From: Collybia mongolica
Lineage: Eukaryota; Basidiomycota; Agaricomycetes; Agaricales; Clitocybaceae
Direction of reading: 5' to 3'
DNA: 64,000 nucleotides
NCBI GenBank assembly: GCA_013420905.1
Contig: JAAXNY010000004.1
Span: 620,001 to 684,000, forward strand
Of the stretch, positions 9,110 through 21,775 are shown one piece after another. The notes beneath the pieces were generated by a model that did not search any database, was not told the DNA's origin, and saw only the letters and a program-made list of their open reading frames with translations. The translations under genes and the position numbers were made by a program. Position 1 is the first letter of the stretch. Each line of letters starts with the position of its first letter.

Positions 9110-11530
9110 CTACGACCTGTAGCGAACATGGGCAACATTAGGGGGTTGCGTCGGGTAGCTACCGTCCGAATATAGGCTAGTTGATGACTCTGTCGCGGCT
9201 TGTGAGTTTGGGTAGCCAGTGGCACGCACAGCTCCTGGGAATAAATTTACGGGATCGGAGGGCAAGGGGGCGATATTTTCTGACGATAGGTTGCGCGTGT
9301 GACTGTAAGGGGAAGGATGGAATACACCGAGGTTATTCGATGTTGCATCGTCTGCGGAGTGACCGCGGCGATGAGGGATGGGGGCGGGGCTACGGGGCAA
9401 CTGTGACGATGGGCCCGCAATTCCATGATGATGGGAGGGAGCAGGTCTTGACACTTCTTCTTTGATGGAAAGTTCTCTGTAGTCAAAAGGAGGGGATGCA
9501 CCTCTTTGGTAAATCTCATCATGCCAATGAAGAGGACTTCGCCTAGCCGCAGAGTCAGATAGCTGGCGTTGATGAGCTTGAGCACTATAATGCACATTCG
9601 AGAAAGCATTCTCATGGTAGAGACTTTCTTTCGACGAGGGAGATGTCAAATTCTGTCGTGCACCTACTGGCTTACGTGTAGGATGGTGTTTTCGTTGTTG
9701 CAAGGGGTCATCTTCTTCGGCGGACAATTGTCGTCGAGGTTGTGTGTAATGAAGGTTATTTTGGAGAGGACCCGGCGACCGGGGCGGAGAGATGGACATT
9801 GGAGGCTGAGAGATCGGTGGAACATGAGTGTCCATCAATTGGGAGGTAGAAGCCGCAGGTTGTTGGGAACGGTTTTCGCTACGAGATTTTTGTAGTTGAG
9901 GCGGGACACGTGGGGGTACCACAGGTGGAGATGGCGCAGGTTGCCTCGGTGCGGGTGGTATGGGCTAAAAATATATACGTGGTTGAGGGGCGAAGACGAT
10001 TGGAATATTGATCACGTACCGCCCTCGGCTTGTCAACAAAGTGTTTTTTTAGGACAGGGGAATTATGGGATGAGACTGTTGGAGTCGGAGGTTGGACATG
10101 AACGTGATGGGACGTTGAAGTTTCTGATCCAACACCAATATTTGAGGTGCGGAAAGAATTATTTTCCCTCCTGGACATGGGAGATATCAGGGAAGTATCT
10201 TCCCCCTCGTCACTCACTTCCTCAATTATCTCGTGTGCTCGACTGCTTCCACCAGGGTGATTTTCCATCGAAATCATAAGGGTGGACGCTCTGTGACCGC
10301 CCTCAGTTGAGTCTCTTGAAAGCCCCTGCAGCGTACTATGGTCAACAGAATCCACGCGGTGCCCTCTTGGAGGGGGGACGAGCTGCACAGGAATTGGACG
10401 ATCTTTCCAACGAAACCGGGGAGGGAATTGTAGTGGGTTTTTCCACCGAGCTTTACCCCGAGGGAGTACTGGGGGCGATGAACCTAGATCACGATCTGTA
10501 TGAGACAAGGGCCCACGAGATGGAACGGAATAGGAACCTATATCGACCGGGTCCATTGCAACAGGCTCGTCGGTTTCTGCCGGTGGGTCAATGTACCATG
10601 TATCGTCGACTTTAACCTCGCGAACTTTATAGGGTATTTGGAAAAAATACCGCAGTCTCGTTATAAATGGTTCCTTCTCCGCAGGTTTAGAACGGAATAA
10701 AAGAACTATGACCCCCACAATAACGAGTGTTGCCACACTGGAAATAAATGGGGCTGTTATCTGAATGGTAGACCAATTCTGAGTCGCGAGATTGTTGCGA
10801 GTCGAGATGTTGTTACGAAGAACTTGTAGATTTACTAAAGTAAGGCTAAAAAATAAAAACAAAAATAAAAACTCACCCGTCTGAACATAGTAGGGGTTAA
10901 ATTTACCATTGTCCGGCACCCTCATGAACGCCCATATCGGAAAGTCCAGCCCATTCGCATATCCATCTGTGACATTCTGCGAAGCATCCTTACATCCCAA
11001 CCCCCATGCACTAAAAGAAGGAAGGTCCCCGTCGTCTCGCATGATTTTGCACGCACTCCAGATGTTGAAAAAAACGTTATTGCTGAAATTCTTCAGTCGT
11101 CGACTAAGGCCAGTTTGAAAAGGTCAACTCACCAAGAACACTCAGTTGGAGCTACAGTCGAATTGGTGACCCTTGCACCCCCTTCACCTTATAAGATCGT
11201 TTGTCAGCTGCCAGGAGAGTAGGCTCCATGGAGTGAGCAACAAACATGGCAATCTCATCTCCAGCGCTAAGTCACAGGGTGACCTCTGCTGGTTACCATA
11301 CAACTAAAAAAACGACTTAGAGCGTTGCAAGGCATAATATTGATAGATAACTCACCATTCCGAAGGTATCATCGTCGCCCCGCCTCTGCAATGTTGGTTA
11401 GAAATCTGCTTCCGTTGAAATGATTTGACCTTGCGTGAGAGAAACTAACTTCAGGCTTGGCACCGGCAGGCACCGCGAAGACACATAACGATACAGCCAG
11501 TGAAATGGCGAGCGTGTGGGGTCGAAACAT
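9110..11530 (-). CDS. Single-pass membrane protein with signal peptide and long disordered cytoplasmic tail
   Basis: The start at 11530 gives a signal peptide (MFRPHTLAISLAVSLCVF, predicted cleavage after AVPAGA). The first intron follows residue 27 (donor GTTAGT at 11449). Short exons near 11390-11340 and 11040 follow; the exact edges between 11340 and 11075 are not resolved. The ectodomain contains GLGCKDASQNVTDGYANG and GLDFPIWAFM, then a low-complexity intron near 10850. One transmembrane helix (FISSVATLVIVGVIVLLF) is followed by basic residues. The cytoplasmic part is more than 400 residues of Pro/Ser/Arg-rich disorder, with an intron near 9965-10015 (donor GTACGT, acceptor TTTTTAG) joining KPRA to PIPPAPRQP. 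Many basidiomycetes have such proteins; their function is unknown. A sensor or wall-linked role is only a guess. Confidence 0.72.
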
Positions 11531-12493
11531 TACATCAAGTGGCAGAGGAAAAGAGAAGTATGGTGGCCGAAGCGCGCTGGTTCCACCCTGTACACGAGAG
11601 ATGTGTGGAAGAGATACAGCTTGGGCGTCAATTTGACGGACACGGAGATTTGATATATTACTGCATCTCCGGCTCACCATCACGCCGTCCATCTCTCCCA
11701 TGACCTGCCTCGCTTCTCAATGTCCATTCCTGTCTCGTGATAGCTTTTGCAGTCTACTCTACAGATTGAATAACTGGACTCACCTCACCAGTGCGTCTCT
11801 TGCCTCGGTTGGATTTAGTGCTCGTCGTTCCCCCGGATGATATTGTGGATTCGTCGTTCAATGCAGTCCTACATAAATGGTTAGATACTCCGAAGTTCTG
11901 GCCGCCTTGGTCTGATCCAGGAGAATTTCGACCACGCGGTCGAGTTGCAGTCAGTGGCAGATCTTGACAGCATCGGCAAGTATTGTCTCCATCTTACATA
12001 CCCTCAAATTCCCCCCCCCCCGCAACAGCATTCCGATCCAGCAACTTCACATATTAGCTGTGCCAAAGCTCATAAATAGTGCTGTGATTTCCGGTCACAA
12101 AGTTTTACTAATGCTTAATCCTCGGTCAAGCCAGTATCTCGATACCCCTTTTGGGAGCTTTCGCAGACAAGGACCCCGATGTAAAAATAGTCAACCGCTG
12201 AGATATTCATTAGCTCCGGTAGTGCTGTGCCGTCTCAGGGTTCCTGAAAACTAATGTGATCGATCGAGATTTTTCAAGGCTTGAAGATTATGGCAGTTAC
12301 AGATAGTGCTCACTACGGAGCCACATTTATGAATTACTTACTACCTCTTTATTTGTCCATGAACCAGTCACGAACGGGACATTGTACCATACATATGGGC
12401 TAGAATGATTCTCAACAGCACAAACGGCTCGCAGAAGGCGAGATATTCTCAGGGGAGCTCCAAAGAAGGGGAGACCTGGGATTTGAGGTACCT
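11531..12493. other. Intergenic between membrane-protein gene and MFS gene
   Basis: It includes a poly-C run near 12010. ORFs such as 11964-12254 show no family features. It should hold the promoter of the membrane-protein gene and the 3' UTR of the transporter. Confidence 0.4.
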
Positions 12494-15417
12494 TCAATCG
12501 ATTTTTTCCTCACTTGCTTTCTCACTCAAATCATGATCTTGCTGCTTTGCAACGACGACATGCTCGACAGCTTTCTCTGCTATCTTCGCGACCGTCTCAT
12601 CACCGTCAAACAATCTATCGTAATGTTAACCGTCTGTCTCAAACGTCCGAGGGCTGCACTCACGCGGCGGTTTCTTCTAAAGTGCGCTGAAAGACAAAAT
12701 GGTTAGTTCTGATTGAGACGAGGCTTAGAGAGATCATGGCGGACATTCTTGGTCTCTACGACGAAGAACCACAGAAATATCGTTTCGAAGACCAGCCAGA
12801 ACACGTAGACAAGCTACTCGAAGGTCAGATAGTAATGCGAAAGTAATATACATAACTCACATAATACTTCCATCCCAGTCTGGTCATCATTGATACGTCA
12901 GACACGTGTGATAGTAAAAGTCGACTACTTACTTTTCAAGCGCAATTGGGTTGACGTATCTACAAACAAAATTGAGAATTAAGCGAGCAGTGGAGTAGAT
13001 CTACTGACTGATTAAAAATCAATGATAAAGAAATCGCAAAGTTAAATATGACGAAGCCTTTGGCACGCAACGCATAAGGCAATATCTCAACGGTGTATCT
13101 TGCATGTCAGAAGTATTAGTTTTCGACCCGTTTATCAAAACAATGGTCGGCATACGAAACAATCAAGGGACTGAAGGCAATCTGGATGAAAAATCAGGAG
13201 ACGGATAGGCACGAGTGATAGATGTATCGCACATCATCTACGGATCGGGTGAGTATTTGTGAGCACTAATGCAGGACAATTATACTCACAAAAGCCGTAA
13301 AATAGGACTTTTGACATAAGGCTGGTCAGTAGAGGTTTCCCCAGCGCAAAATTAGACGCTGTACTTACAGATCATTGCGATAACCGTATGTGCAGCTGCC
13401 TCATTATGGTGTTGTGCATAAAGAGAGAAGCAGATAGTCTGCAATGTCCAGAACACGACCATACCTACGTCATCAAAAATATGTCAGTCAAATTAACGGA
13501 TTTTGTTCGACGTTTGCGCTCACCGACGGCGGAAATCATGAACAAGCGCCGGCGCCCAACTCTATCACACAAAAGACCAGCGATTATAGCAACAAAAAAA
13601 TTGAAGATGTTAAGCAGGCCATTCTGATGGGGATATTGAGTGCCCAGTATGTCCGAATAACAAGAAGGCGCTTACAATGAGTAATTGCGTAGTCGGATTC
13701 GTGACTGATGAAAGCGAGTTGGACGTGCCTTTTCATAAATCGAGGAACAAACTCACTTCCGATGGCATCAAAGACCTTGTTAAGATCTGGATGACTATGA
13801 TAAGTGGGGCCTCAGCGCTCATGCGGGGACTTACAGTACGATCTAAAACACAACAATTAACTGAAATGCACTAGTACCATGTTGAGAATCCTAAAATAGA
13901 ACGTACACGAGCCCGTTCCCTGACCATTGCGAAAAGAAGGCGAGGGCGATAATGATACGCATCCGTCTTCTGTTTCCCGGAGTCTTGTAAAAGCTTGTCC
14001 ACCCGACGTTGGACGCCACATCGCGATCAAAGGCGATAGCGGCCTTAATTTCCTCAAATTCATATTCTACCAGGGGATCTTGCCTAGATTGTTGGGATGG
14101 TTAGTGGCCTAGGGTAATCACCGGCGGATCCAAAAATAGAAATATCCTGACTCATTGCCGTTTGCATGATAATATGCCAAAGTTTTGAGAGCCTGTGCTT
14201 CCCTTTAACATAGAATGATATTCAGGAGCTATTATCGTAAGATAACATTGGACACACCTTCCTTTGCTCACCAGCCATCGAGGAGACTCTGGCACGAACC
14301 AGATAAGGAGGACTTGGATGACGGACGGAAGGCCTTGAAGAGCGGAGGGAACTCTCCATGCCCAGCTACTCGGGATATGGAATGTCCCATATGTCTAATA
14401 ATAAAAAAGAATGATAAGTCAACAACTAGCCGAATAAGATTACATTCGACTCACAGTCCAAGCAGCTCTTAGGAAGATTTGTCCTTAATAGGGTACAGGC
14501 AGAGAGGTATCAATAGAACTCACATGATACTTCCTAAATACCACAGAGAGTTGTACAGGGACGTTAACTGCGCCCGCTGAGAGGGGAAGGCAATCTCGGT
14601 CACGAGTAAAGGGGCGGCGGACGCAGCGAAGGTTAAGCCAAAGCCGATCAGGAATCTGCGTTCAGGTAAGCTTTGACGGATGTACGAAGTGCCGGGGTAG
14701 ACGTACCGAGCACCAATAAACATACCGACTGTGTTCGATGCCGTTTGTAAGATGGTTCCGACTATCATGATAGTTGCGCCGAAGAGCACCGAAGCACGTC
14801 GTCCAAAACCGTCCGTCACGTATGGCGAAAAAGGATAGGCAGCGAGGGATCCAATGTTCTACAGATGACATCACATGAGTATGACAGAGTGGGGGCACTG
14901 CGTTTGGTTTACCTGGATGGCGTTGAGAAGCCCGAGCTGAAAGGTTGCGGTTGGCTACTACCCTATGTGATACAAAATCACGACGCACCCTGCCGCCAGT
15001 TGGGGTGTCGAATGCATCATTCCATTGATCCAAAGACTGCAAACCATCTAGGAATAGAGTCTTGAAGGGGCTCATTATGAGAAAGTTCAGGATTGACTAA
15101 CTCATCATACTTCCTGAGATTCAGGTGGAGTGTTAGTGACTCCAGGGGCCCGAGGAATAACAGATTTTAAATACCATCGAAACCATTAGTCGAGGAAGTG
15201 ATCAACCTGTGATAAGTTAAATGTAGAGTTGGACGAAGAGAGATATTTCTTGCAAGAGAGCAATCCAAATATTCAACAGGATGATTCCTATGAATTATTG
15301 AAGTCAAGTCTCAAAAAGGGTGTGGTACGTACTTCGGTTTTTCCACCACGGCCTGGTGCGATCGATGAATTGAGTATATCCAGCATCATGGGTGACAATA
15401 GCGGGTCCGCCTCCCAT
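12494..15417 (-). CDS. MFS sugar transporter (sugar-porter family, lactose-permease-like), copy A
   Basis: A multi-exon gene with about 13-15 short exons, rebuilt by eye. The start at 15417 gives MGGGPAIVTHDAGYTQFID followed by RPWWKN. Then come TSSTNGFDG; LQSLDQWNDAFDTPTGG; TDGFGRRASVLFGATIMIVG; RFLIGFGLTFAASAAPLLVT; SSWAWRVPSALQGLPSVIQV; WFVPESPRWLVSKG; REAQALKTLAYYHANGNE; MRIIIALAFFSQWSGNGLVY; LCDRVGRRRLFMISAVG; EILPYALRAKGFVIFNFAIS; YVFWLVFETIFLWFFVVETK; and RTLEETAALFDGDE, with stop at 12494-12496. These are the expected sugar-porter signatures (GRR loops, PESPRWL, the VETK-RTLEE end). The product should be a 12-span plasma-membrane importer of a sugar or related polyol; the substrate cannot be told. 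Antisense ORFs over this region are shadows. Confidence 0.85.
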
Positions 15418-18052
15418 CGTAAATGAGATGAAGGTGGAAAGACGGGGGACTTGGAGACGTCTTAAATAAGAGGTGGTGTGTACTTAATGCCAAAAGGAAA
15501 GCCTGATGAAGTACAATGTTCGGGAGAGTGACTGTGCTAATTTCAGGTTTCACCGAAGAAAAACCTACGCCAGTGATCCAAAGTGCGGCGGGAGAGAGTA
15601 TATGTGGTATCAAGCATCTGTAAATGCGGTGGTATGCTCAGAAGGGGAACAAGCAGAAAAAGGCCGAGATAAAAATAGCGTTCATGAATGTTTGGGAGAA
15701 AAAATGCCCATGATGATGGTGGTGAATTTGCTAAAAAGAGTTCCAAAGACGCAGTCGCTCCGTTCTTCAGATCCGATATTCTGCCTTGCTTTTCATTTGG
15801 AACTTCTTCCTGCCGTCAGGCTGCGGGCCTGATATATTTTCGAAGCTACGACAGACGCATTAAGATGCAGCAATTTCGTTCGTGGCTTGAAGAACTCATA
15901 GAGTGAAGGTTGATGCGGATGTTGTGGTTTCAGGTTTACCGTGGCCAGCTTTGGAATTGACAATGAAAAGTTGGAAAAAGGTACGCGGATTTCACGTGAA
16001 CACAGGGCGGGCGCTTGAATGGCGCTTTAATATTGACGTCACCATCTCCCGTCTTTCCACAACTTTCCAAGTCCCAACAGTGGCACCCAACTCATCTTCC
16101 TTTTCACAACACCGTGTTATCAGACCATTTTTTTTATCATACACCATAGAACCATACCCTCGACATCTTGTTGGTCACGCTAAGGTTCTTGCACGCAATA
16201 AGCCCTCTTGTAGTGAATACCAGATCTAGGAAAGGTGCGCACACATATACAATCACACTTTGGGAAATGGGATGGGCCTACTTAAATTCTCATTAGCTGG
16301 TGCCCATGTTTTTACGAAAAATCAATTCGACTGCACAACTACTATTAACTTGGGACCTGTTCGCCTCGCCTAGATCTCGCCAGCTGACTATATGCGCCTC
16401 CGGGTCATTAATATGAACTTATGTGGGGCCAGCATTTACTCGGGCACACGAGCACCTACAACTAGATCATGGACTATTGCAGTTCGATAAGTGGCTCCAC
16501 ACATAGTTGATCAGGGTGAGCAGATGTATATGCTTTTTGTTTAAATTTCATGCATGTCATGACTCATCGCTTATAAGCATTAAGCACGGCAAACATATGA
16601 AAGAGCGCAAGGCTGCTTCTGGACCAGAGCAACCGCAAATTGGATGATGGGTACCGTGTCGCCGATTCGGCAATACTGACACTGCATCAGGACCACATGT
16701 TGCGGATAAAGACTTCTTATCGATCTTGCCGGATTGAAGTGGTTTCGTTATTCTGCAGAGTGGGAGCGCTCGAAACGGGGCTTCTCCAACTCGACTGATC
16801 ACTGTATCGAGGGTTCCGACGTTCCTCCGGCCTCGATTGGATGGGGTCCCCCGATTCCAATTTCATGTCTTCTGGAAGTTGGAAATTGGAGCCGCCTCGA
16901 TTCATCTCGGAGGCACTGGGTACAACAGAATATTATTACACGAAATGGGGAACTGCTATCCGAAGTTTCCCTCGTGCGTATAGCTACGATAGGCCAGGTC
17001 ATGAAGTTCGTAACGGTTCATCCATGGGAAGGTCTTGGTCATGAGCGATCTCGAGGCTCTCTTGTCCTCGTCATCTGGGCAGCGGTTTTCGCAAAAGTTG
17101 CGACCCTCGTTTTATCTGATTCGCTCGGATCTTCGGTGACAGGGTCCGGGAGCATCCCGCGTTATCGTCCCATCTCCTACATCCGATACTGGACATCCTT
17201 GGAAGATTCCAGCATATCTCACGCTACTTCCAATTCGTTCGACTTTGGCTTTGCAGGGGAAATTCTTCATCACCTGCTCAACCCCAGGCTTCTAGTTCTT
17301 ACCACATAATATCCTACAACATGCGTCATAGGTGTGCCCTTCCTGAACAGGCAAGAGAGCAGCATGTCTTCTGCATGCTGCGGTCGCATTCCTGGGCGTG
17401 CCGCGTAATGCTCAAGTCATTGTTGACGTGCTGCGAAGGCTATTGTGTTGTCTGTGCACACGAGCATTCATTATCATACTTGGAGCACCACGCCTGTCAT
17501 TCGAGGTCGTTTATGATCTACGGTTGACCTGCCCAGAGTATAAGGCTTTTATTAGGGATCTTTCGGGGCACTCCGGATCGATGGGCCGTGTGGGATCCCG
17601 GGGGCTCTGGGGAGATTTCTGCAATGTTTTCACAGCCTCTGGGCTTTTGATATGTCCAAAAACTCTCTCCTCTTGCCAACAGCCAGAGGCCGGCATTGGG
17701 GATCCTGATCAAGTTGTTCCATACTCGCAAATTAACGATAAAAGCTCGTAGAGCGCTGGAATGCTCCAGGAGACTCGAGTGTTCAAGCCGGGTGGATTTA
17801 AACCCAAGAGACTGCAGGGGCAATTCTGGGGTGATCGGAGGACGATCGGATGTTTCTGGTAATCATGCCGTCCGTAAAAGGCAAATAGATCAAACGGACG
17901 GCACGTTGCCGAGGAACAGCTGATGACAGAATAGAAAAACTTCTTCAGTTTTGAACGCCGCGCAGTCACTATTTGCCTCGTGGCCGATACCAAGGCTCAG
18001 GCTTTCCCGCAGGTGGAATCTGTGAAGACTTTACTTTTGCTCCGCGACCTCC
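15418..18052. other. Gene-poor intergenic block of 2.6 kb
   Basis: The longest frame, 16734-17309 (+, 191 codons), overlaps minus-strand frames of similar length and shows no motif, signal peptide or coherent introns, so I do not call it a gene. There is nothing else I can support. The right part should include the aminopeptidase promoter. Confidence 0.4.
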
Positions 18053-21000
18053 ATGGCGCCACCACCTCCCCCTCCCATCTGCTTCCCCTTCATTGGAGGC
18101 TCGAAGACTGGACGTCGTCTCTCGTGGTCGAGCTCGGGCCAAGCACACGACCAGCTAAATAGGCATCCCTCCTACTCTCCCACTTCAACCCTGACTAGTA
18201 TGGCAGACAATCTTACATTCGTCTCTGACTCCGAGAAGTACGATGAGGTTCCGTCCACGCTCCCCGAGATTCAAAAGGACGGCCATGGTCGTTCAAAGAT
18301 GGTCCGTTCAAACACAATGACGGGGACGAAGAAGTCTACCACGTCGTCAAAGTGGGGTTACGGATGGGGAATTGGGAAGAAGCTGAAAGAGAAAGAGATG
18401 GATATGGCAAGGGACATGGATGAGAAACCAGGTTCTATGACATCGCAAACGAACCTCCCGCTCTATATGGGGCCTCAAAGAAGTAATTCGAAGTCTACGC
18501 AAGCGAGCAGGTCCACACAACGGACGCAAGACACCCAAAGAACACAAGACACCCATAGGACACAGGACACTCACAGGACTCAGTCAACGTCCAGGACTCA
18601 GGACACCCGCCGGACCCAGGACACCCAGCGGAGCAAGTCGACAAACCACACCCGGTCAACCCAGCGCAGTGGTTCAACCCAGGCGCCACTACCTCGGCGG
18701 CCCCAGATATATCCCAATGATTCCATGAGCACCTTGGTTGGCTCTGCGCTTGAGCGCAAGGAGAATGAGGTGGATTCAATTAGGGGTGGGGATACGACGG
18801 ATAAGCTGGAGGACCTCCGGAGACATATGGCTACGCACGATCTGGACTACTAGTGAGTAACTTACGCCATATTATGCACACGGAATTAACCTCTCTCCTT
18901 TAGTATTGTGCCAAGTGAAGATGCGCACGGATCTGAGTACGTTTCGGAGAGTGACAAACGGCGAGAGTATATCTCTGGGTGAGTAACTACTGCGATTACC
19001 CCGCCTGGGCCAATTTAATGTTGCCACAGGTTTACTGGTTCAGCTGGCCAGGCCATAGTCACCGTGTCATCAGCATATCTATTCACAGATTCCCGGTACT
19101 GGCTACAAGCAAAAGAACAACTGGATATAAACTGGACTCTGATTAGGGCTGGGGCTGTTGGGCAGCCGAAAGATTGGATAGAATGGCTTGTCGTGAGTAA
19201 CCTCGTTGCCATTTTATCGTCTCCTGATCACTGATGCTTACTCTTTATCTCAGGAGCGCACGAAAGGAGACAAGATTGGTATTGACGCGCGGATGATCTC
19301 CCATGAGAAGGCGACCCTCATCAACAGCAAGATTCTATCGCTCGACTCGAAGCTCATCTATCCTCCCCAGAACCTCGTTGATCTCGTTTGGAAGGACAAG
19401 CCTGCGAAATCCAAAGCCCCGATCTACATTCAGCCGTACGAGTTTACAGGTACGCCACACTCGCATTCGTGCTTTGATTGTTGTTCATGTTGTGGAAGGC
19501 ATGGAGGCGACGGAAAAAATCAGGAAGCTGCGGGAATGGATCCATCAGCAACCGGCATCCATTCCGACCTATTCAAAGGCTGCACCGAAACTTTCCGATA
19601 TGCAAGTGGGAGTTCTCATTACTGCTTTACCGAGTATCGGTAAGTTACTTTTCTGACACGTCCTGAATAGGGCTTATAGTATATCTCGCAGCGTACCTCC
19701 TGAACCTTCGTGGCTCGGACATACCCCACAATCCCCTCTTCCACGCTTACCTCTTCGTCGGCTTAGAGAGCGCAGTCATATTTATAGATTCTTCTAAGGT
19801 TACCGACGAAACTCTTGATTATATTAAATCTATTGGCGTGGAACGCCAGGATTATCTGGAATTTTGGACATTTTTGAGGAGGAGGAGCTGGGGTGAGGGC
19901 AAGGTTGGTATCCATTCATTTTTTTTATTTAGTTTGTATTCTTATAACTACGTTCAACAGCTCCTTATCACACCGCAAACGTCGTATGCCATTTCTCTGA
20001 TGCTTACGCACTATCGATACACGGTTGCGCCTGCTTTCGTCGAGACGATGTTGTCGGTGAAGAATAAGAGAGAAATCGATGGACTGAGGAGGGCGTATTT
20101 ACGGGATGGAGCTTCATTTGTGCGCCCTTTTTGGCTCCACTATGTCTGTATGAATTGACGTGCGCCTTTCAGGTGCGATTCCTAGCTTGGCTGGAGACGA
20201 AGCTGTCAGAAGGTTACGACATCACCGAGTACGAAGCTGCTTCGCGCTTAACCGAATTCCGGCGACACAACAAGCACTTTATGGGACTTGCGTACAAGTC
20301 CATCTCTGCGACTGGTCCCAACGCCGCCCTCCCACACTACACACCCAAGAAGTCCACCGCTCACATGATTGAGCGGGATACGCCATATCTCAAGTGAGTC
20401 GGCCGCTATATCACCATCCACTTCTTCTCTAACCCTTGTTCAAGCGACTCCGGTGGGCAATACAGGGATGGGACGTGTGACACCACGAGGACAGTCCATT
20501 TCGGCCGACCGTCTACCGACCAATGCGAGGCATTCACACGGGTTCTGCAGGGCCATGTACGTGCATCATTCTGCTGACCTGGCTATCTCAATTAACTTTC
20601 CTTCAGATTGCTATCGATAGTGCAATCTTCCCTGAGGGCACGTCTGGGCATCAGCTTGACGTCCTCGCGCGCAAAGCTTTGTGGAAAGATGGCCTAAACT
20701 ACATGGTGGGTTCGCTACTGCATAGTATTCATTACAGATTTTGAACGCCTACGTCATTTTGCAGCATGGCACAGGGCATGGTTTTGGGTCTTTTTTGACT
20801 GTCCATGAAGGCCCCCAGAGCTTCTCGAGCAGCATTCCCTTGGTACAGGGCCACGTTATCACCAACGAGCCTGGCTTCTGTAAGTCACGCTCCTCATTAC
20901 CGCGGCACGCCCACTGATCAAGTTGCCATGCAGATAACGAGGGGAAGTGGGGCATGCGGATTGAGTCTGCACTTGCGGTGCGGCGTGTTGAGGTGAGCCC

Positions 21001-21374
21001 TCGTTCTTATCTTGGGTTGGATCTGCCAGCTGACCGGTAGGGTTAACAGACGAAAGGCGGTTTTAATGGCAATACCTGGCTCGGGTTCGAGCGTCTTACA
21101 TGCGTCCCGATACAAACCCGGATGGTAAAGGAGAGCATGCTCACGAAGGAGGAGAAACACTGGCTCAAGGTCAGTCGCACCTTACCTTTGCCCACGTTTC
21201 CGGATCAGTAAACAATTAATCCCGGTGTTTTAGGAGCACAACCAGCGATGTCTCGAGAAACTTACCCCACTGCTCAAAGACGACAAGCGCGCCATGAAAT
21301 GGCTAAAACGAGAAGCCGAGCGGGGAATTGGGCTTGCTTCTGGGCCCGGTGGCATGGCCATTGACTGGGATTAG
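18053..21374 (+). CDS. Xaa-Pro aminopeptidase (peptidase family M24B) with a long repeat-bearing N-terminal extension
   Basis: A cytosolic-type aminopeptidase P that removes an N-terminal residue preceding proline. About nine introns; exon 1 is 18053-18852 and exon 2 starts at 18904, joined inside a Tyr codon ([20 protein letters not shown]). The creatinase-like N domain follows ([35 protein letters not shown]). The catalytic domain holds the usual metal ligands: Asp in [10 protein letters not shown], Asp in [10 protein letters not shown], His in [16 protein letters not shown], Glu in ITNEPGFY, Glu in [10 protein letters not shown]. The tail ends [16 protein letters not shown], with stop at 21372. 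Normal family members begin about 10-20 residues before the [12 protein letters not shown] motif. Here about 250 residues precede it: poly-Pro, then KKLKEKEMD, then RTQDT repeats. An alternative start at 18200 ([13 protein letters not shown]) also has good context and would remove 49 residues. Confidence 0.93.
18509..18682 (+). repeat. In-frame pentapeptide-like repeat, consensus R-T-Q-D-T
   Basis: In exon 1 of the aminopeptidase gene the DNA repeats a roughly 15-base word (about aggacacaagacaccc). It encodes successive [16 protein letters not shown] and R-S-T-Q units over about 58 residues. The copies are imperfect, so the array is not very recent. It is hydrophilic, Thr/Gln/Arg-rich and should be disordered; the many Ser/Thr residues after Arg are possible kinase sites. 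Confidence 0.85.
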
Positions 21375-21775
21375 ATGGACCCGGACTGTTTCATTACTTT
21401 CTTCCTTGCGATACCTCGACTGATACGGAACCTCCCTATATATATATTAAGACTCTTACCCATAACAACCAGCGGAAGGTGTCGACAGGACACCGCTCCA
21501 TCTCCTCCCCCTTGTACCATATACGATGCCGATAGAGATCGTTGTTGGATCTCGCTATCCCTGATTTATTGTGGCTACCCCACTGATGGAATGCCATCTT
21601 CGTTTCCCACCCATGCTCCTTTTTTACGTAGTTGTAGTTCAGATTGTGTATGTGTGCTGTCCGTCCGTCTTGAAGATGGATGTGGAAATGACATCGATTG
21701 TATACAACCCGGAAGTACATGGATAGATGAGACAACGACAAGACACATGTATAAAGAGAAAGATAAGATGCCTGC
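21375..21775. other. Intergenic between convergent genes
   Basis: The 3' ends of the aminopeptidase (+) and NOG1 (-) face each other across 400 bases, so their 3' UTRs may overlap. No gene is supported. Confidence 0.45.

Noticed and set aside
12004..12022. Poly-C tract and nearby short ORF.
   Set aside because: Simple homopolymer run in intergenic DNA; no function can be supported.
16734..17309. 191-codon open frame on the plus strand.
   Set aside because: No motif or splice partner, and equally long frames overlap on the minus strand; open by chance in GC-balanced DNA.
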